64,000 nucleotides of DNA from Planctomycetaceae bacterium (GCA_020850695.1 JADZEF010000250.1:1-64000); one strand, 5' to 3'; shown: positions 1 through 9,210, numbered from the stretch's first letter. Made by a program: numbers and translations. The notes: generated from the letters alone by a model not told the origin.

Positions 1-49
1 ACGTCCGCTGAGTACACTCTGTTTCCAAGCGACTGCCCTCCGTGTGGCT

Positions 50-79
50 CGTAAGTGTGCCGTAGCACTATCACTTACG
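50..79. repeat. intergenic hairpin, 8-bp stem
   Basis: CGTAAGTG at 50-57 pairs with CACTTACG at 72-79 around a 14-nt loop. It lies about 190 nt past the stop of the leftward DUF1501 gene. There is no T-tract, so a terminator role is only possible. I see no gene in 1-267. Confidence 0.4.
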
Positions 80-267
80 CCCCGGCGGGCAGTTCGTTTA
101 ATCTCGCTGGTGAGAAATGCGGGCTAGGCCAGCGTGGCGAACCAGTGCGGAGTCGAGGCTTCAACGAGTTCTTTGTCCCTCATAGCGCACCGAGACCCTC
201 GCACCGAGGTCGTTGACAACCTCGGTCGACTCCACCCAGTCCCTCGCTCGCCCCTTCCAGAGACCGC

Positions 268-1665
268 TCAGATCACTTCGCGGATCGGGTTCATTCCCTG
301 CTCGACGAGGTACTGCGGGACGCCCGACTGGTCGAAGACGCGGATGTTGGCCGCGTCGATCTGGGCGCACTTGTAGAGCGTCGCGAAGACTTCCTGGAAC
401 TTCACCGGGCGGTCGACCGGGTGCTCGCCGTTCTTGTTCGTCGCGCCGATCACCTGCCCCGTCCGCATGTTGCCCCCCGCCAGAATCGCGGCGTTCGCGG
501 CCGGCCAGTGGTCGCGGCTGTTGCTGCCGTTGATCTTCGGCGTGCGGCCGAACTCGCCCCACATCACCACCGCCACGTCGCGGCTCAGTCCCCGCTCGTG
601 CAGGTCGAGCAGCAGGGCGGCGAGGGCCTTGTCGAGCTTCGGGAATTCCTCGCGGCTCTTGGGGTAGTTCATCCCGTCCGAGCCGTGCCAGTCCCAGCGG
701 CTGTAGTTCATCGAGACGTAGCGGGCCCCGGCTTCGACCAGGCGGCGGGCGACGCAGAAGTTCTCGACCATCTGCGGGGCGCCGTCGCGCTGGAAGGCCT
801 CGTTGCTTTCGCCGTAGCGGGCGACGATCCGCGGGTCTTCCTTCGAGAGGTCAAGGGCGTCGGCCAGCTTCGACGACGTCAGAATGCCCATTGCCTTCTG
901 CAGCGAGACGTCGACGCTTTCCATCGTCCCGCTGGCGTCGAGCGTCCGCTTGAGGCTGTCCATCGACTGCCGCAACGCGTAGCGGTCGTTGAGGCGGTCG
1001 AGCGTGATTCCCTGGAGCACCATGTTGTCGTTGGTGCTGCGGGCGGTGCGGCCGAGGACGTTGAATGGAGCATGTCCCACGCCCAGGAACCCGCCGGTCC
1101 CTGGCTCGCCCCAGGTGCGGTTGCCCGTCTGATACATGACGGCCATGTGGGCGGGCACCGCATCATTCACGGGGCCCTGGATCTTCGAGACCCACGCCCC
1201 GCCCGCCGGCCATCCGCCCGGGGGGCTGCGGTCGTTCTTGCGGCGGCCGGTCATGCACTGGTAGCAGTCGTGAGCGCCGTCCGAGTCGCTGAGCGAGCGG
1301 ACGATGGCGAACTTGTCGGCCACCTTCGCCAGCTCAGGGAAGAGCTCGCAGATTTCCATGCCGGGGACGTTCGTCTTGATCGGGGCGAACTCGCCACGGA
1401 TCTCGCGGGGTGCATCGGGCTTCAGGTCCCACATATCGAGATGGGACGGACCGCCCGGCAGGTAGATGTTGATGATGGCCTTGTGCTGATGGCCGGTCGC
1501 GAGGCTCGGCTTGCCTTCAGCCGCCGCCGCTTCTCCCGCCCGCATCATGGAGGACAGGCTGAGCCCGCCCAACGCGAATCCACCGACCGTGAGGAAGTTG
1601 CGGCGCGAGATGCCGTCGCAGAACTTGCCGGCGCGACGATGAGCGGAGCCGAGGATGGTCAGCAT
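268..1665 (-). CDS. DUF1501 family protein, Tat-exported
   Basis: A 465-residue DUF1501 (sulfatase-like fold) protein, one of the paralogues that are abundant in planctomycetes. The start at 1665 places a twin-arginine signal (SRRNFLTVGG, about residues 18-27) near the N-terminus; the reading frame is open further upstream, but that extension carries no signal-like sequence. Seen motifs are YLPGGPSHLDMWD and, later, MWGEFGRTPKINGSNSRDHW, both typical of the family. The biochemical role of DUF1501 proteins is unsettled; they usually sit beside a DUF1549/DUF1553 cytochrome-type partner, which is absent here, the upstream neighbour being divergent. Export through Tat suggests a folded, possibly metal-bearing periplasmic protein. 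The family assignment is firm; the function is unknown. Confidence 0.9.
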   Translation of the reverse strand: MLTILGSAHRRAGKFCDGISRRNFLTVGGFALGGLSLSSMMRAGEAAAAEGKPSLATGHQHKAIINIYLPGGPSHLDMWDLKPDAPREIRGEFAPIKTNVPGMEICELFPELAKVADKFAIVRSLSDSDGAHDCYQCMTGRRKNDRSPPGGWPAGGAWVSKIQGPVNDAVPAHMAVMYQTGNRTWGEPGTGGFLGVGHAPFNVLGRTARSTNDNMVLQGITLDRLNDRYALRQSMDSLKRTLDASGTMESVDVSLQKAMGILTSSKLADALDLSKEDPRIVARYGESNEAFQRDGAPQMVENFCVARRLVEAGARYVSMNYSRWDWHGSDGMNYPKSREEFPKLDKALAALLLDLHERGLSRDVAVVMWGEFGRTPKINGSNSRDHWPAANAAILAGGNMRTGQVIGATNKNGEHPVDRPVKFQEVFATLYKCAQIDAANIRVFDQSGVPQYLVEQGMNPIREVI

Positions 1666-2272
1666 GATGAGATTCCTGGCAGGGAAGGCAGGCAGGATTG
1701 GCGAGCGTCGCATGAAGCAGCCGACAGATGATGATCGGCTGATTCGTGCGGGCCAGTCTAACCGGATTCTCAATCGGGAGTCAATTGGCTGGTTGGAGCG
1801 GGAGTTACGGAGAACGCAGTGCGGCAAGGGGTTGGGCCGGCCATACCCGCGACGGAGTTTCCGGAAGAGTTTCCGGAACCCGGGGGCGAGCCGTCACTCC
1901 GTACGGCAGGGAGGGGACCGCAAGTCCGTTTGTCTCGGCTGGTTGGATTGCGCCCCTCGGGTCGGACCGTTCTCATGCGACACGTCGTCGCGATACGATG
2001 AACCCTGAACGCCATCGGCGCAGGGCGACCGTCTGCGCGCGACAACCGACGAGTTGCCTTCCGGCAACGCGCCCTGTTGGGCGGGGCAGCTTGCACAAAA
2101 CAGGAAAATCTCGTTGTCTCCGGTCCCTCCCGGTTCCTAACATGGAGCTTCTCGGGATAAGCTAATGCCACGGGGGGAGATACGGTGTCGACCCTCGTCC
2201 AATTGCGGAAGTTCCAGCGGTTGCAACCTTTACGGTGACGTGAGGCCGTGCGTCCGCCAGGGAGTCTGCCGA
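1666..2272. other. 607-bp divergent intergenic region
   Basis: This spacer separates the leftward DUF1501 gene from the rightward HEAT/receiver-like gene and should hold both promoters. I see no convincing coding sequence in it. Its one notable element is a pair of TTCCGGAA palindromes at 1857-1878, listed separately. Confidence 0.5.
1857..1878. promoter_or_regulatory. tandem TTCCGGAA palindromes, possible operator
   Basis: The 10-mer GTTTCCGGAA occurs at 1857-1866 and again at 1869-1878, 12 bp start to start, just over one helical turn. Each copy contains the perfect 8-bp palindrome TTCCGGAA, so two dimers could bind the same face. It lies between divergent genes. The regulator is unknown; a chance repeat is possible. 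Confidence 0.3.
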
Positions 2273-4603
2273 ATGCCGCGCGTGCTGTGGAAACTTCTCG
2301 TTCTCGGGCTGGTTCTCGGACTTCGCCCCGGAGACCACACGTACGTTCACGCCCAGCCGGCGGCGGCACCCATGGCCGAAGGGGAAGAGGCCGCCGCTCC
2401 GGCCGCTCCGGTGGCCGGCGGACTGGAGGAATCCCCCTTCCTCATCGAGCCCAAGACCGTTGAAGAGTTTTTCCATGCGGTGACGTTTTCGGTCGACCTC
2501 GGTCGCCCCGCTCTCGCCCGTCGTTATCTCGACGGCATGATGGCGCTGAACCCGGACGACCAGGCCCTGCTGGCCCTGCGCGACAAGCACGGTCCCGCCA
2601 TCTTCCTGAAGCTGGCGAACGTCCCCGAGCTTCGTCCGACCTCCACGCAGCTCCTGGTGCGGGCGAACGAAGCCTTCCGGCGGCGCGGCGCCGATCCGGC
2701 CCGCATCGACTCAATCCTGAAGGACCTCAACGGCACGGCCCAGCAGCGCGACGTCGCGATTGTGACGCTCCGCAGCGCCGGGGCGGTCGTTGTTCCGCGG
2801 ATGATCAAGGTCTTCCGCAATCCCAACGGCGGGATCGACCGCGACACGCTGATCAACGCCCTCGTCGCCATGGGCGAGCCTGTCGGTCCGCCACTGATTG
2901 GGGCTCTCGAATCGACCGACGACAGCGTCCGGTCGATGGCGGCCCAGGTCCTCGGCTACGTCGGCGAACGCAAGACGGCCGCTTACCTCTGGTATCCGGC
3001 CTTCGGCCCCAATCAGCCTCCCGCGATTCAAACAACCGCCCGCACCGCCCTCGGCCGGTTGCTGCGGGTGCCCGGAGCCCGCGCGGCGACCGTTTCGGCG
3101 GCCGGCATCAATGCGGAACTGAAGCGGCTGGCTCTCGAGCACTATCGTCGAGAGTACGAATGGGCGACGAACGAAGCCGGCGAAGTCGAGCAGTGGTCGT
3201 GGGACGAGTCCGCCGGGACCGTGGTGATGGACCGCGTGACACCGCAAGCCGCCTCGCTTCGGGCCGGGCAGCTGTTCGCCCGCCAGGCACTCTCGCTTTC
3301 TCCCGAGAATGCGGAACTTCAGTCGATTGTCCTTGGCCTCGCCCTCGCGGATCAGGCCTATTACGCCGGGTGGGATCAGGGGCTCGCGAGCGGACCGGGG
3401 ACGGCTCATGACGCGGCCCTCTCGGCCGGCGCCGGCACCATCACACGTTCCCTGGGACTGGCATTGCAGTCGAGCTACCCGCAGGCAGCCATCGCGGCGC
3501 TGCAGGTGCTCGGGCAGGTGGGGACGAGGGAAGCTCTGGCGACGTCGTTCACCGGCCGTTCCCCGCTGATCGACGCCCTCAGCTATCCGAACCCGCGCGT
3601 TCAGTTCGCCGCGGCCATGGCCATCATGCAGCTGAACCCCACCGCGCCCTTCACCGGAGCCGAGCGGGTCGTGGCCATCCTGGCCCGGGCCCTGGGCGAC
3701 ACGGGCCAGCGGCACTGCCTCGTCGTTCATCCCAACTTGCAGAAGTCGTCGAATATTGCGGGACTGTTCTCACAGATGGGGTACCAGCCGTTGACGGCGC
3801 CCACCGGACGCGAAGCCTTCAAGATCGCCGTCAGCCGTCCGGATATCGAGCTGATCCTGCTCGATTACAACACGATCCAGTGGGACCTCTCGCAGACGAT
3901 CGCCAACTTGCGGGCCGATGCGCGGACGGCGTCGATCCCCATCGTGATTTTCGGCCCGGAAGAGCGCCGTGATGATCTGGCGCTGCGGGTGCGTCGGACG
4001 CCCAACAGCATCTACATGGTCGAATCGTCGACCGCGGACAATGTGCGGCTGCAACTCAAGCCGTTCCTTGATGCCCGTGCGGTGCCCGAGATGACGCCCG
4101 AAGCCCGGGCCGGGCAGGCCTCGGCTGCCGCGTTCTGGCTTGCTCAAATTGCGACGTCCGACCGCAGTCGCATTTATCCGCTCCGGACGACTGAGAATGC
4201 GCTGCTTTCGGCCATGTCCGACCCGGCCCTTGCCGAGAACGTCCTGCGGACGCTCGGATCGCTCGGAACCCGCCCCGCACAGCAGGCCCTGCTGCAGCTT
4301 GCGGTGAACGAAGGAGCGGAAGAAAAGCTCCGCGAGCTGGCGGCCGTACAGCTGGCCGTCCACATTCAGCGGTATGGGCTCCTGGCGTCATCGACCGACG
4401 CGGCCCGCATTGAGCCGGCCTGGCGTGCGGCGCAGTCGCCCGCGGTCTCGACGGCGCTGGCGGCGGTGGTAGGCTCGCTGAAACCCAACGCTCCGCTGGT
4501 GACCGATCGTCTCAATCGCATCGGGCCGGCGGCTCCGCCCCGCCCCGCGGCAGTCCCGGCGGCTCCGACCCCGGCTCCCGACGCCGACACATCGATGCAG
4601 TGA
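2273..4603 (+). CDS. exported HEAT-repeat protein with receiver-like domain
   Basis: 776 residues from the ATG at 2273, chosen because it begins a signal peptide (MPRVLWKLLVLGLVLGL, cleavage probably after HAQ). An upstream ATG-type frame is open but adds only polar sequence. Residues about 60-470 and 620-740 are alpha-helical, Ala/Leu-rich, with HEAT-like units such as PLIGALESTDDSVRSMAAQV. Between them, about residues 479-598, lies a receiver-like fold: a first hydrophobic strand (HCLVVHP), LILLDYNT with Asp531 in the phosphoacceptor position, IPIVIFGPE, and NSIYMVES. The acidic pair of strand 1 and the conserved Lys are missing, so it is probably a pseudo-receiver. The tail is Pro/Ala-rich. 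Likely a periplasmic protein-interaction scaffold; partner unknown. Confidence 0.8.
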   Translation: MPRVLWKLLVLGLVLGLRPGDHTYVHAQPAAAPMAEGEEAAAPAAPVAGGLEESPFLIEPKTVEEFFHAVTFSVDLGRPALARRYLDGMMALNPDDQALLALRDKHGPAIFLKLANVPELRPTSTQLLVRANEAFRRRGADPARIDSILKDLNGTAQQRDVAIVTLRSAGAVVVPRMIKVFRNPNGGIDRDTLINALVAMGEPVGPPLIGALESTDDSVRSMAAQVLGYVGERKTAAYLWYPAFGPNQPPAIQTTARTALGRLLRVPGARAATVSAAGINAELKRLALEHYRREYEWATNEAGEVEQWSWDESAGTVVMDRVTPQAASLRAGQLFARQALSLSPENAELQSIVLGLALADQAYYAGWDQGLASGPGTAHDAALSAGAGTITRSLGLALQSSYPQAAIAALQVLGQVGTREALATSFTGRSPLIDALSYPNPRVQFAAAMAIMQLNPTAPFTGAERVVAILARALGDTGQRHCLVVHPNLQKSSNIAGLFSQMGYQPLTAPTGREAFKIAVSRPDIELILLDYNTIQWDLSQTIANLRADARTASIPIVIFGPEERRDDLALRVRRTPNSIYMVESSTADNVRLQLKPFLDARAVPEMTPEARAGQASAAAFWLAQIATSDRSRIYPLRTTENALLSAMSDPALAENVLRTLGSLGTRPAQQALLQLAVNEGAEEKLRELAAVQLAVHIQRYGLLASSTDAARIEPAWRAAQSPAVSTALAAVVGSLKPNAPLVTDRLNRIGPAAPPRPAAVPAAPTPAPDADTSMQ

Positions 4604-4705
4604 CAGCGAGCGGACGATTGCCGGGGCTTCGCGGTCGGCCGAAGAATTGAGCGGTAGTTCGCCGCTGCGCCGACCTGATGACGCCCATTATTCCGCCGGA
4701 ATGCA

Positions 4706-5113
4706 CTAAACGCGAAATGCCAGCCGTGCGCGGTTCTCGGCATCGATCTGCTCGTTGAGCGTCCAGAAGTCGTAGATGATGCCGATTCCGCCGAGGCCAA
4801 CCGTGCACAGATAAAGGATGCCCGTCGGCCACTTCCCCAGATAGAAGCGGTGAAGTCCGAAGTAGCCGAAGAACGTCAGCAGGAGCCAGCCCGCACTGTA
4901 ATCCAGCGGACCCGCCTGATAGCGAAAGTCGCAATCCCGGTCCATTGCCGGGATGAGGAAGAAGTCGATGAACCAGCCGATCAGAAGCAGGCCGCCCGTG
5001 AAGAGCCAGAGCGTTCCAGTGATTGGCCGGCCGTAATAGAAGCGGTGCGATCCGGTGAAGCCCACAATCCAGAGGATGTAACCGATCGACTTACGATGGG
5101 TGTCGGCGGCCAT
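4706..5113 (-). CDS. TM2 domain protein
   Basis: A 135-residue membrane protein with two TM2-like modules. The first covers about residues 8-50 (GYILWIVGFTGSHRFYYG, then a second helix ending near FFLIPAMDRD) and the second about residues 72-120 (TFFGYFGLHRFYLGKWPTG, then LCTVGLGGIGIIYDFW). The GxHRFYxG signature appears in both copies. Four membrane helices are expected, in two hairpins. TM2 proteins are short helical-hairpin membrane proteins whose bacterial role is not established. It lies downstream of the FtsX-like permease on the same strand, separated by 181 bp that hold a large inverted repeat, so cotranscription is uncertain. Confidence 0.85.
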   Translation of the reverse strand: MAADTHRKSIGYILWIVGFTGSHRFYYGRPITGTLWLFTGGLLLIGWFIDFFLIPAMDRDCDFRYQAGPLDYSAGWLLLTFFGYFGLHRFYLGKWPTGILYLCTVGLGGIGIIYDFWTLNEQIDAENRARLAFRV

Positions 5114-5116
5114 GGA

Positions 5117-5291
5117 GAGGATGGGGGGATTGAGGGATGGGGCGATGGGGGGACGAGATCCAAAGCGTCTGCTGGCCGTTCCATCTGTCGAACATCGTCG
5201 ACTTCTGAAAGCGGAGCACCGATGCGGAAGGAACCAGACTTGTTGACTGTATTATCCCCCCATCGCCGCGTCCCTCAATCCCCCCATCCTC
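5117..5291. repeat. purine-rich inverted repeat built on a near-7-bp period
   Basis: A 21-bp arm (5117-5137, GAGGATGGGGGGATTGAGGG followed by A) is perfectly complementary to 5271-5291, and an inner 13-bp arm (5141-5153, GGCGATGGGGGGA) to 5255-5267. Each arm consists of GGATGGG/GGGATTG-like units spaced about 7 bp apart. It fills the gap between the TM2 gene and the stop of the permease gene. Tracts of similar design recur near 38.2, 40.9, 61.5 and 62.4 kb. Confidence 0.75.
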
Positions 5292-5294
5292 GTC

Positions 5295-7673
5295 TCACTC
5301 TTTTACATTCAGAGCCGCGAGGAAGTTCATCCGCGAGATCACCCGCCGCACCGGGAGGTAGGCCAGCAGCGTGAAGACGACTCCCAGCCCGAATGTGATC
5401 AGCCAGCTCTTCGGCTGAATGACCAGCGGAATGCGATAGAGTTCGGTGTCATAGAGCTGTACCAGGGCGGCGCAGAAAAGATAGGCGATCGGCATTCCCA
5501 GCAGCGTCCCGGTCACATTCACCAATAGGCTTTCCCGCAGAAAGATCGTCCCCACTTCGCGCGGCGTGTACCCGAGCACTCGAAACGTGGCGATCTCTGT
5601 CTCGCGCTCGGCCAGCGAGATCAGCGAGGCGTTCAGCACGCTTCCGAAGAAAATCATCCCCGCGAACAGGATCATCAGGGTGATGGAGACCATCATCTTT
5701 TCGACGATGACCTCGACCATTTTCCGCTTCGCCTCGCGCACGCCGCCGACGCTCTGAACGGCCGGCAGCTCCTTCAGCGTGCGGTAGAACTCTCGCTGCT
5801 CGGCGTCGCCGGGATGCACCTTGAGCTGCAGCATCGAGATGGCGTCCTGTTCGCCCACCGCGTGCGAGAGGTATTCGAGGTCTGCGTAGGCCGACAGCCC
5901 CAGGTAGCTGTCGACCACTTGCGAAACCGGCAATTTCAACGGCTCGCGAAGGCCTTGAGTCGGCTGAATGGTGAGCAGGTCTCCCGCTTTGACGTGGAGG
6001 AGCTGCGCCAGCTTGCTCGTCAGGAGAATGCCCGATTTCGGGACGACCGCGGGCCTTCCCGTCCCATCTCGCGGTACCGTAAGCCGTGCCCCGGGAATGA
6101 CGCCCGTGACGGCTCCCTGCCGCCGATGGTGGCCGTACTCGAACGTGCAGCCAAGCATGAACACCGGCTCGGCATAGTCGACGCCGGGCCAGCGTTTCGC
6201 CTCATACAGCGCGCTGAAGTGCCGCGCGTCCTTAAGCGTGATTTCGAAATCGCTCAGCAGCAGGCGATCGAACTGGAAATGGACAATTTCGTCCATCGCG
6301 TCGCGCGTATGGAGCCCCATGATGGTGAGCGTCGTCCCCATCCCGGCCGCGAACAGCCCCGCCACCGTCCGCATCCGGTGCCGCACAATCCCGCGCAGCA
6401 CCAGGTGCCAGCGGAAATCGAGCCGCTTCCACAGATTCGGCCAGCGTTCCAGAAAGACGCGGCGTCCGTGCGGCGGCGGCTTGGGACGCATCGCCTCGGC
6501 CGGCGCCAGCTTCATCACCGACCACACGCCGCGAATCGCCCCCAACACCGCACATCCCGTGCTGATCAACACGCCCGCGAGTATCACTCCGGGATACGCC
6601 CGATTCGGAAGCTCGGGAAATTCGAAGAAGCTGCGGTAAACGAAGGCCAGCCATCCCGCCAGCACGTACCCTGCTCCCCCTCCGGCGATTCCCCCCGTCC
6701 CGCCGACCGCCATGCCGAATTGCAGGTAGTGCCACAGGATTTCGCGATCGGTGTATCCGAGCGCCTTCAGCACTCCCACGATCGTCCGCTGATGTTCGGC
6801 CACCCGCATCATCAGCACGTTCAGGATGAGCGCGGCCACCGTCAGAAAAATCGACGGCATGATGGTGACCGAGATCCGCAGCTGCCGCAGCTCGTTGTTG
6901 AGGAACCAGTGCGAGCTCTGCCGCCACTGCGGCGTGGTCGCAGCGACGCCGTACGAGTCGAGCCGCGTCTCGATCTGCCGTAAGACTTCGTCCGTCTGCT
7001 CGCGAGCGTCGGGATTCAGCAGCCCGACGATCTGGTTGCAGGCCCCCTGCATGTCGAACGCGTCTTCGGCGAAGCTCTGCTTCACCCAGAACACGCCGTA
7101 CGCATTCGGATCCGGAATCAGGGCCCCCGGACCCAGCGTATGCACGAATTCCGAACTGATCGCCGTGCCGACGACCGTCACTTCCTGGCGGCGGTTATTG
7201 AGAATGAGGTGAATCGTCTGCCCGACGCGGATCTTGCGGGCGCGGGCGAATGCATCGTGAAGGATCACTTCTTCGCGGCGGAAGTCGGTGAAGTATCCCC
7301 CGCTCCGCAATACGATGTTATTGATGATCGGCTTGGGAAGGTCGGGCAGCGAAATGACGCGTCCCGACAGGGGCTTCTCTTCCCCCTCGAGGTCGACCGT
7401 CACCTCGAACACGATCCGCGGCAGGTATTCGGTGATGCCGTGGACCGATTGCAGGACGTCGAGCTCGGTGAGCGGTGCCTTCTTGAGATCGACCCAGAAG
7501 TCGGCCATGCGGCAACGGGCGTAGTAGCTGCGTCGAGCGCCGTCCATGTTGTAGAACATGGAAACCATCGACACGAAGCAGGCGATGCCGAGGGCAATGA
7601 TGGCGACGACGGCCGACAGCATGGCCTTGCTGCCGAGCAGGTCGCGCCGCAATTTCCGGTTGAGAATGCTCAC
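5295..7673 (-). CDS. FtsX-type ABC transporter permease, two modules
   Basis: 792 residues with the layout of MacB/LolC-like ABC permeases that contain two FtsX modules. There is a membrane helix at about residues 17-40, a large periplasmic domain (about 45-255), three helices (about 265-385, including the coupling sequence GVLKALGYTDREIL), a second N-terminal helix near 435, a second periplasmic domain (about 460-650), and three C-terminal helices with RVLGYTPREV. Such permeases work with an ATP-binding subunit in lipoprotein or lipid export or in macrolide efflux. No ATPase gene lies next to it in this window, so the partner must be encoded elsewhere. The start ATG at 7673 is the first Met and gives a natural cytoplasmic N-terminus (MSILNRKLRRDL). 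Confidence 0.9.
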   Translation of the reverse strand: MSILNRKLRRDLLGSKAMLSAVVAIIALGIACFVSMVSMFYNMDGARRSYYARCRMADFWVDLKKAPLTELDVLQSVHGITEYLPRIVFEVTVDLEGEEKPLSGRVISLPDLPKPIINNIVLRSGGYFTDFRREEVILHDAFARARKIRVGQTIHLILNNRRQEVTVVGTAISSEFVHTLGPGALIPDPNAYGVFWVKQSFAEDAFDMQGACNQIVGLLNPDAREQTDEVLRQIETRLDSYGVAATTPQWRQSSHWFLNNELRQLRISVTIMPSIFLTVAALILNVLMMRVAEHQRTIVGVLKALGYTDREILWHYLQFGMAVGGTGGIAGGGAGYVLAGWLAFVYRSFFEFPELPNRAYPGVILAGVLISTGCAVLGAIRGVWSVMKLAPAEAMRPKPPPHGRRVFLERWPNLWKRLDFRWHLVLRGIVRHRMRTVAGLFAAGMGTTLTIMGLHTRDAMDEIVHFQFDRLLLSDFEITLKDARHFSALYEAKRWPGVDYAEPVFMLGCTFEYGHHRRQGAVTGVIPGARLTVPRDGTGRPAVVPKSGILLTSKLAQLLHVKAGDLLTIQPTQGLREPLKLPVSQVVDSYLGLSAYADLEYLSHAVGEQDAISMLQLKVHPGDAEQREFYRTLKELPAVQSVGGVREAKRKMVEVIVEKMMVSITLMILFAGMIFFGSVLNASLISLAERETEIATFRVLGYTPREVGTIFLRESLLVNVTGTLLGMPIAYLFCAALVQLYDTELYRIPLVIQPKSWLITFGLGVVFTLLAYLPVRRVISRMNFLAALNVKE

Positions 7674-7710
7674 GCCACCAGCTTAGCAGCGGCAGCGGGA
7701 GTGCTTAAGT

Positions 7711-7735
7711 GTGGCACGATAGCCCTTGTCGTGAA
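7711..7735. repeat. copy of dispersed GTGGCACGA...TGTCGTGAA element
   Basis: GTGGCACGA (7711-7719) is followed 16 nt from its start by TGTCGTGAA (7727-7735). The same two blocks, 17 nt apart, occur at 27787-27812. This copy is 38 bp upstream of the permease start, in the spacer before the PQQ gene. In this copy the arms pair only partly. Confidence 0.5.
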
Positions 7736-7873
7736 CCGGCAAGGCGGACGAAACGTCTTCCCCATCCTCTCCCGCAAACATGCGGGAAAGTTCGTTTTGG
7801 GCAGGTTTCTTCAATGCCGTGCAGGTTCATGCGAAGAAGTCGAGCGCCTTGATGTTGGCAGGGCCGTACTGCC

Positions 7874-7905
7874 GAGGGGTCGGCTTCGATGGAAGCCGAC
7901 CCCTC
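7874..7905. repeat. perfect 14-bp hairpin after PQQ gene
   Basis: GAGGGGTCGGCTTC at 7874-7887 pairs perfectly with 7892-7905 around the tetraloop GATG. It begins 13 nt beyond the stop of the leftward PQQ propeller gene, so it may protect or terminate that transcript, although no T-run follows on the minus strand. It also resembles the dispersed hairpins elsewhere in the window. Confidence 0.7.
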
Positions 7906-7918
7906 ATGGAGCCTGACG

Positions 7919-9127
7919 TCACTTCGAAATCTTCCACAGGTGCCCGTCGCTTCGGACGTAGAGGCCGCCGTTCGAGATGGCCGGCGTGCAGAGGATCGCT
8001 TCGCCGTGCTCGCTCTTTCCGACGATCTCGCCTTCCTTTTCGCCGGGTTTCACGACAATCGCCTTCCCCTTCTCGTTGAAGAGGTAGATATGCCCGCCCG
8101 CGGCGACCGGCGTCCCGCTGAAGGGGCCTTCGACGCGAAGCTGCCACAGGATGTCTCCCGTGGCGGCGTCCGCACAGGCCAGGGCGCCGGCCGTGTTGCT
8201 GGTGTAGATCCGGCCTTCGTAGACGAGCGGGCTGGCGGTCGCCGGACGAAGCTTGGCCGTCTGCCAGACGGTCTTGTACGACTTCCCGTCGTCGGCCTGC
8301 TTGATGGCGACGAGGCCGTTGGACGGGATATAGGCGGTGTCGCCCGAGACCGAGAGTGAAGGAATCGTCGAAGCGCCGTCGGTGAAGGTCCAGCGGACGG
8401 CCCCCGTGTGCGGGTCGACCGCTTCGATGCCCTTCGACGACTGGAGCAGCACGACGTCAAGTTCGGGAGTCTTTCCCTTCAGCAGTGACGGGGAGGTCCA
8501 GTTGGCCGCTCGCGGGCGCTGGATCTTCCAGCGGTGAAGGCCGGTGGCGACATCGATACCGGTCGCGAAGGCCTCGGCGTCGCTTTCCACCTGCACGACC
8601 AGCGTATCGCCCACGACGATGGGCGACGACGCCATTCCGAGGCTGTTGCTGGCATTGGGATTGTCCCAGCCCAGGCCGCGATACCACAGAAGATTGCCGT
8701 CGAGATCGAGGCATGCCAGATCGTTCGACGAATAGAAGGCGAAGACTCGCTTTCCATCGCTCGCCGGATGCGAGGTGGCGACCGCCATCTTGGGATGGCA
8801 CATGGTGTTGCCGGTCGCCCAGAACTGACGGTCCCAGAGTTCCTTGCCCGACTTCGCATCAAAGCAATGGACGTGCAGGCGGTCCTGGCGGAACCCGCTG
8901 CTGCTCGTCACGTAGACCTTGTCGCCCACCACGATCGGCCCCGACAGCCCGCGGCCGGGGAGCGCCGACTTCCAGGCGATGTTGTCACCGTCCGACCACG
9001 TGAGCGGGAGATCGCTGTCGGGGGCGATCCCGTCCCCGTTGTTTCCGCGGAATTGCAACCAGTCGGCGGCGTGTGCCGCACCGGAAAGAGTCAACGCCAG
9101 AGCGAGGAGAGTCATCGACCGACGCAT
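7919..9127 (-). CDS. exported PQQ-like beta-propeller protein
   Basis: 402 residues from the ATG at 9127, where a clear Sec signal peptide begins (MRRSMTLLALALTLSGAAHA, cleaved before ADW). Mature sequence opens with DWLQFRGNNGDG, the usual planctomycete entry to a PQQ/BamB-like propeller. Blades repeat the pattern VYVTSSSG...CFDAKSGKELWDRQF, DLDGNLLWYRG, DVATGLHRWKI, DPHTGAVRWTF and DAATGDILWQL. Such proteins are periplasmic or outer-membrane-associated scaffolds, sometimes dehydrogenases; I see no heme-binding or known catalytic motif, so a scaffold role is the safer reading. The upstream HEAT gene starts 1,238 bp away on the same strand, its stop lying 83 bp from this start, so the two may form a transcription unit. 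Confidence 0.88.
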   Translation of the reverse strand: MRRSMTLLALALTLSGAAHAADWLQFRGNNGDGIAPDSDLPLTWSDGDNIAWKSALPGRGLSGPIVVGDKVYVTSSSGFRQDRLHVHCFDAKSGKELWDRQFWATGNTMCHPKMAVATSHPASDGKRVFAFYSSNDLACLDLDGNLLWYRGLGWDNPNASNSLGMASSPIVVGDTLVVQVESDAEAFATGIDVATGLHRWKIQRPRAANWTSPSLLKGKTPELDVVLLQSSKGIEAVDPHTGAVRWTFTDGASTIPSLSVSGDTAYIPSNGLVAIKQADDGKSYKTVWQTAKLRPATASPLVYEGRIYTSNTAGALACADAATGDILWQLRVEGPFSGTPVAAGGHIYLFNEKGKAIVVKPGEKEGEIVGKSEHGEAILCTPAISNGGLYVRSDGHLWKISK

Positions 9128-9210
9128 AAGGATCAGACTCCTGAAGGAGTGAATGAGCGAGGACTTTACACGGGGAACCGACAATCGCATTGAATCACGG
9201 AGCGACTCGG

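Noticed and set aside
2165-2272. Upstream start for the HEAT/receiver protein
   Set aside because: The 36 extra residues are polar and would bury the obvious signal peptide.
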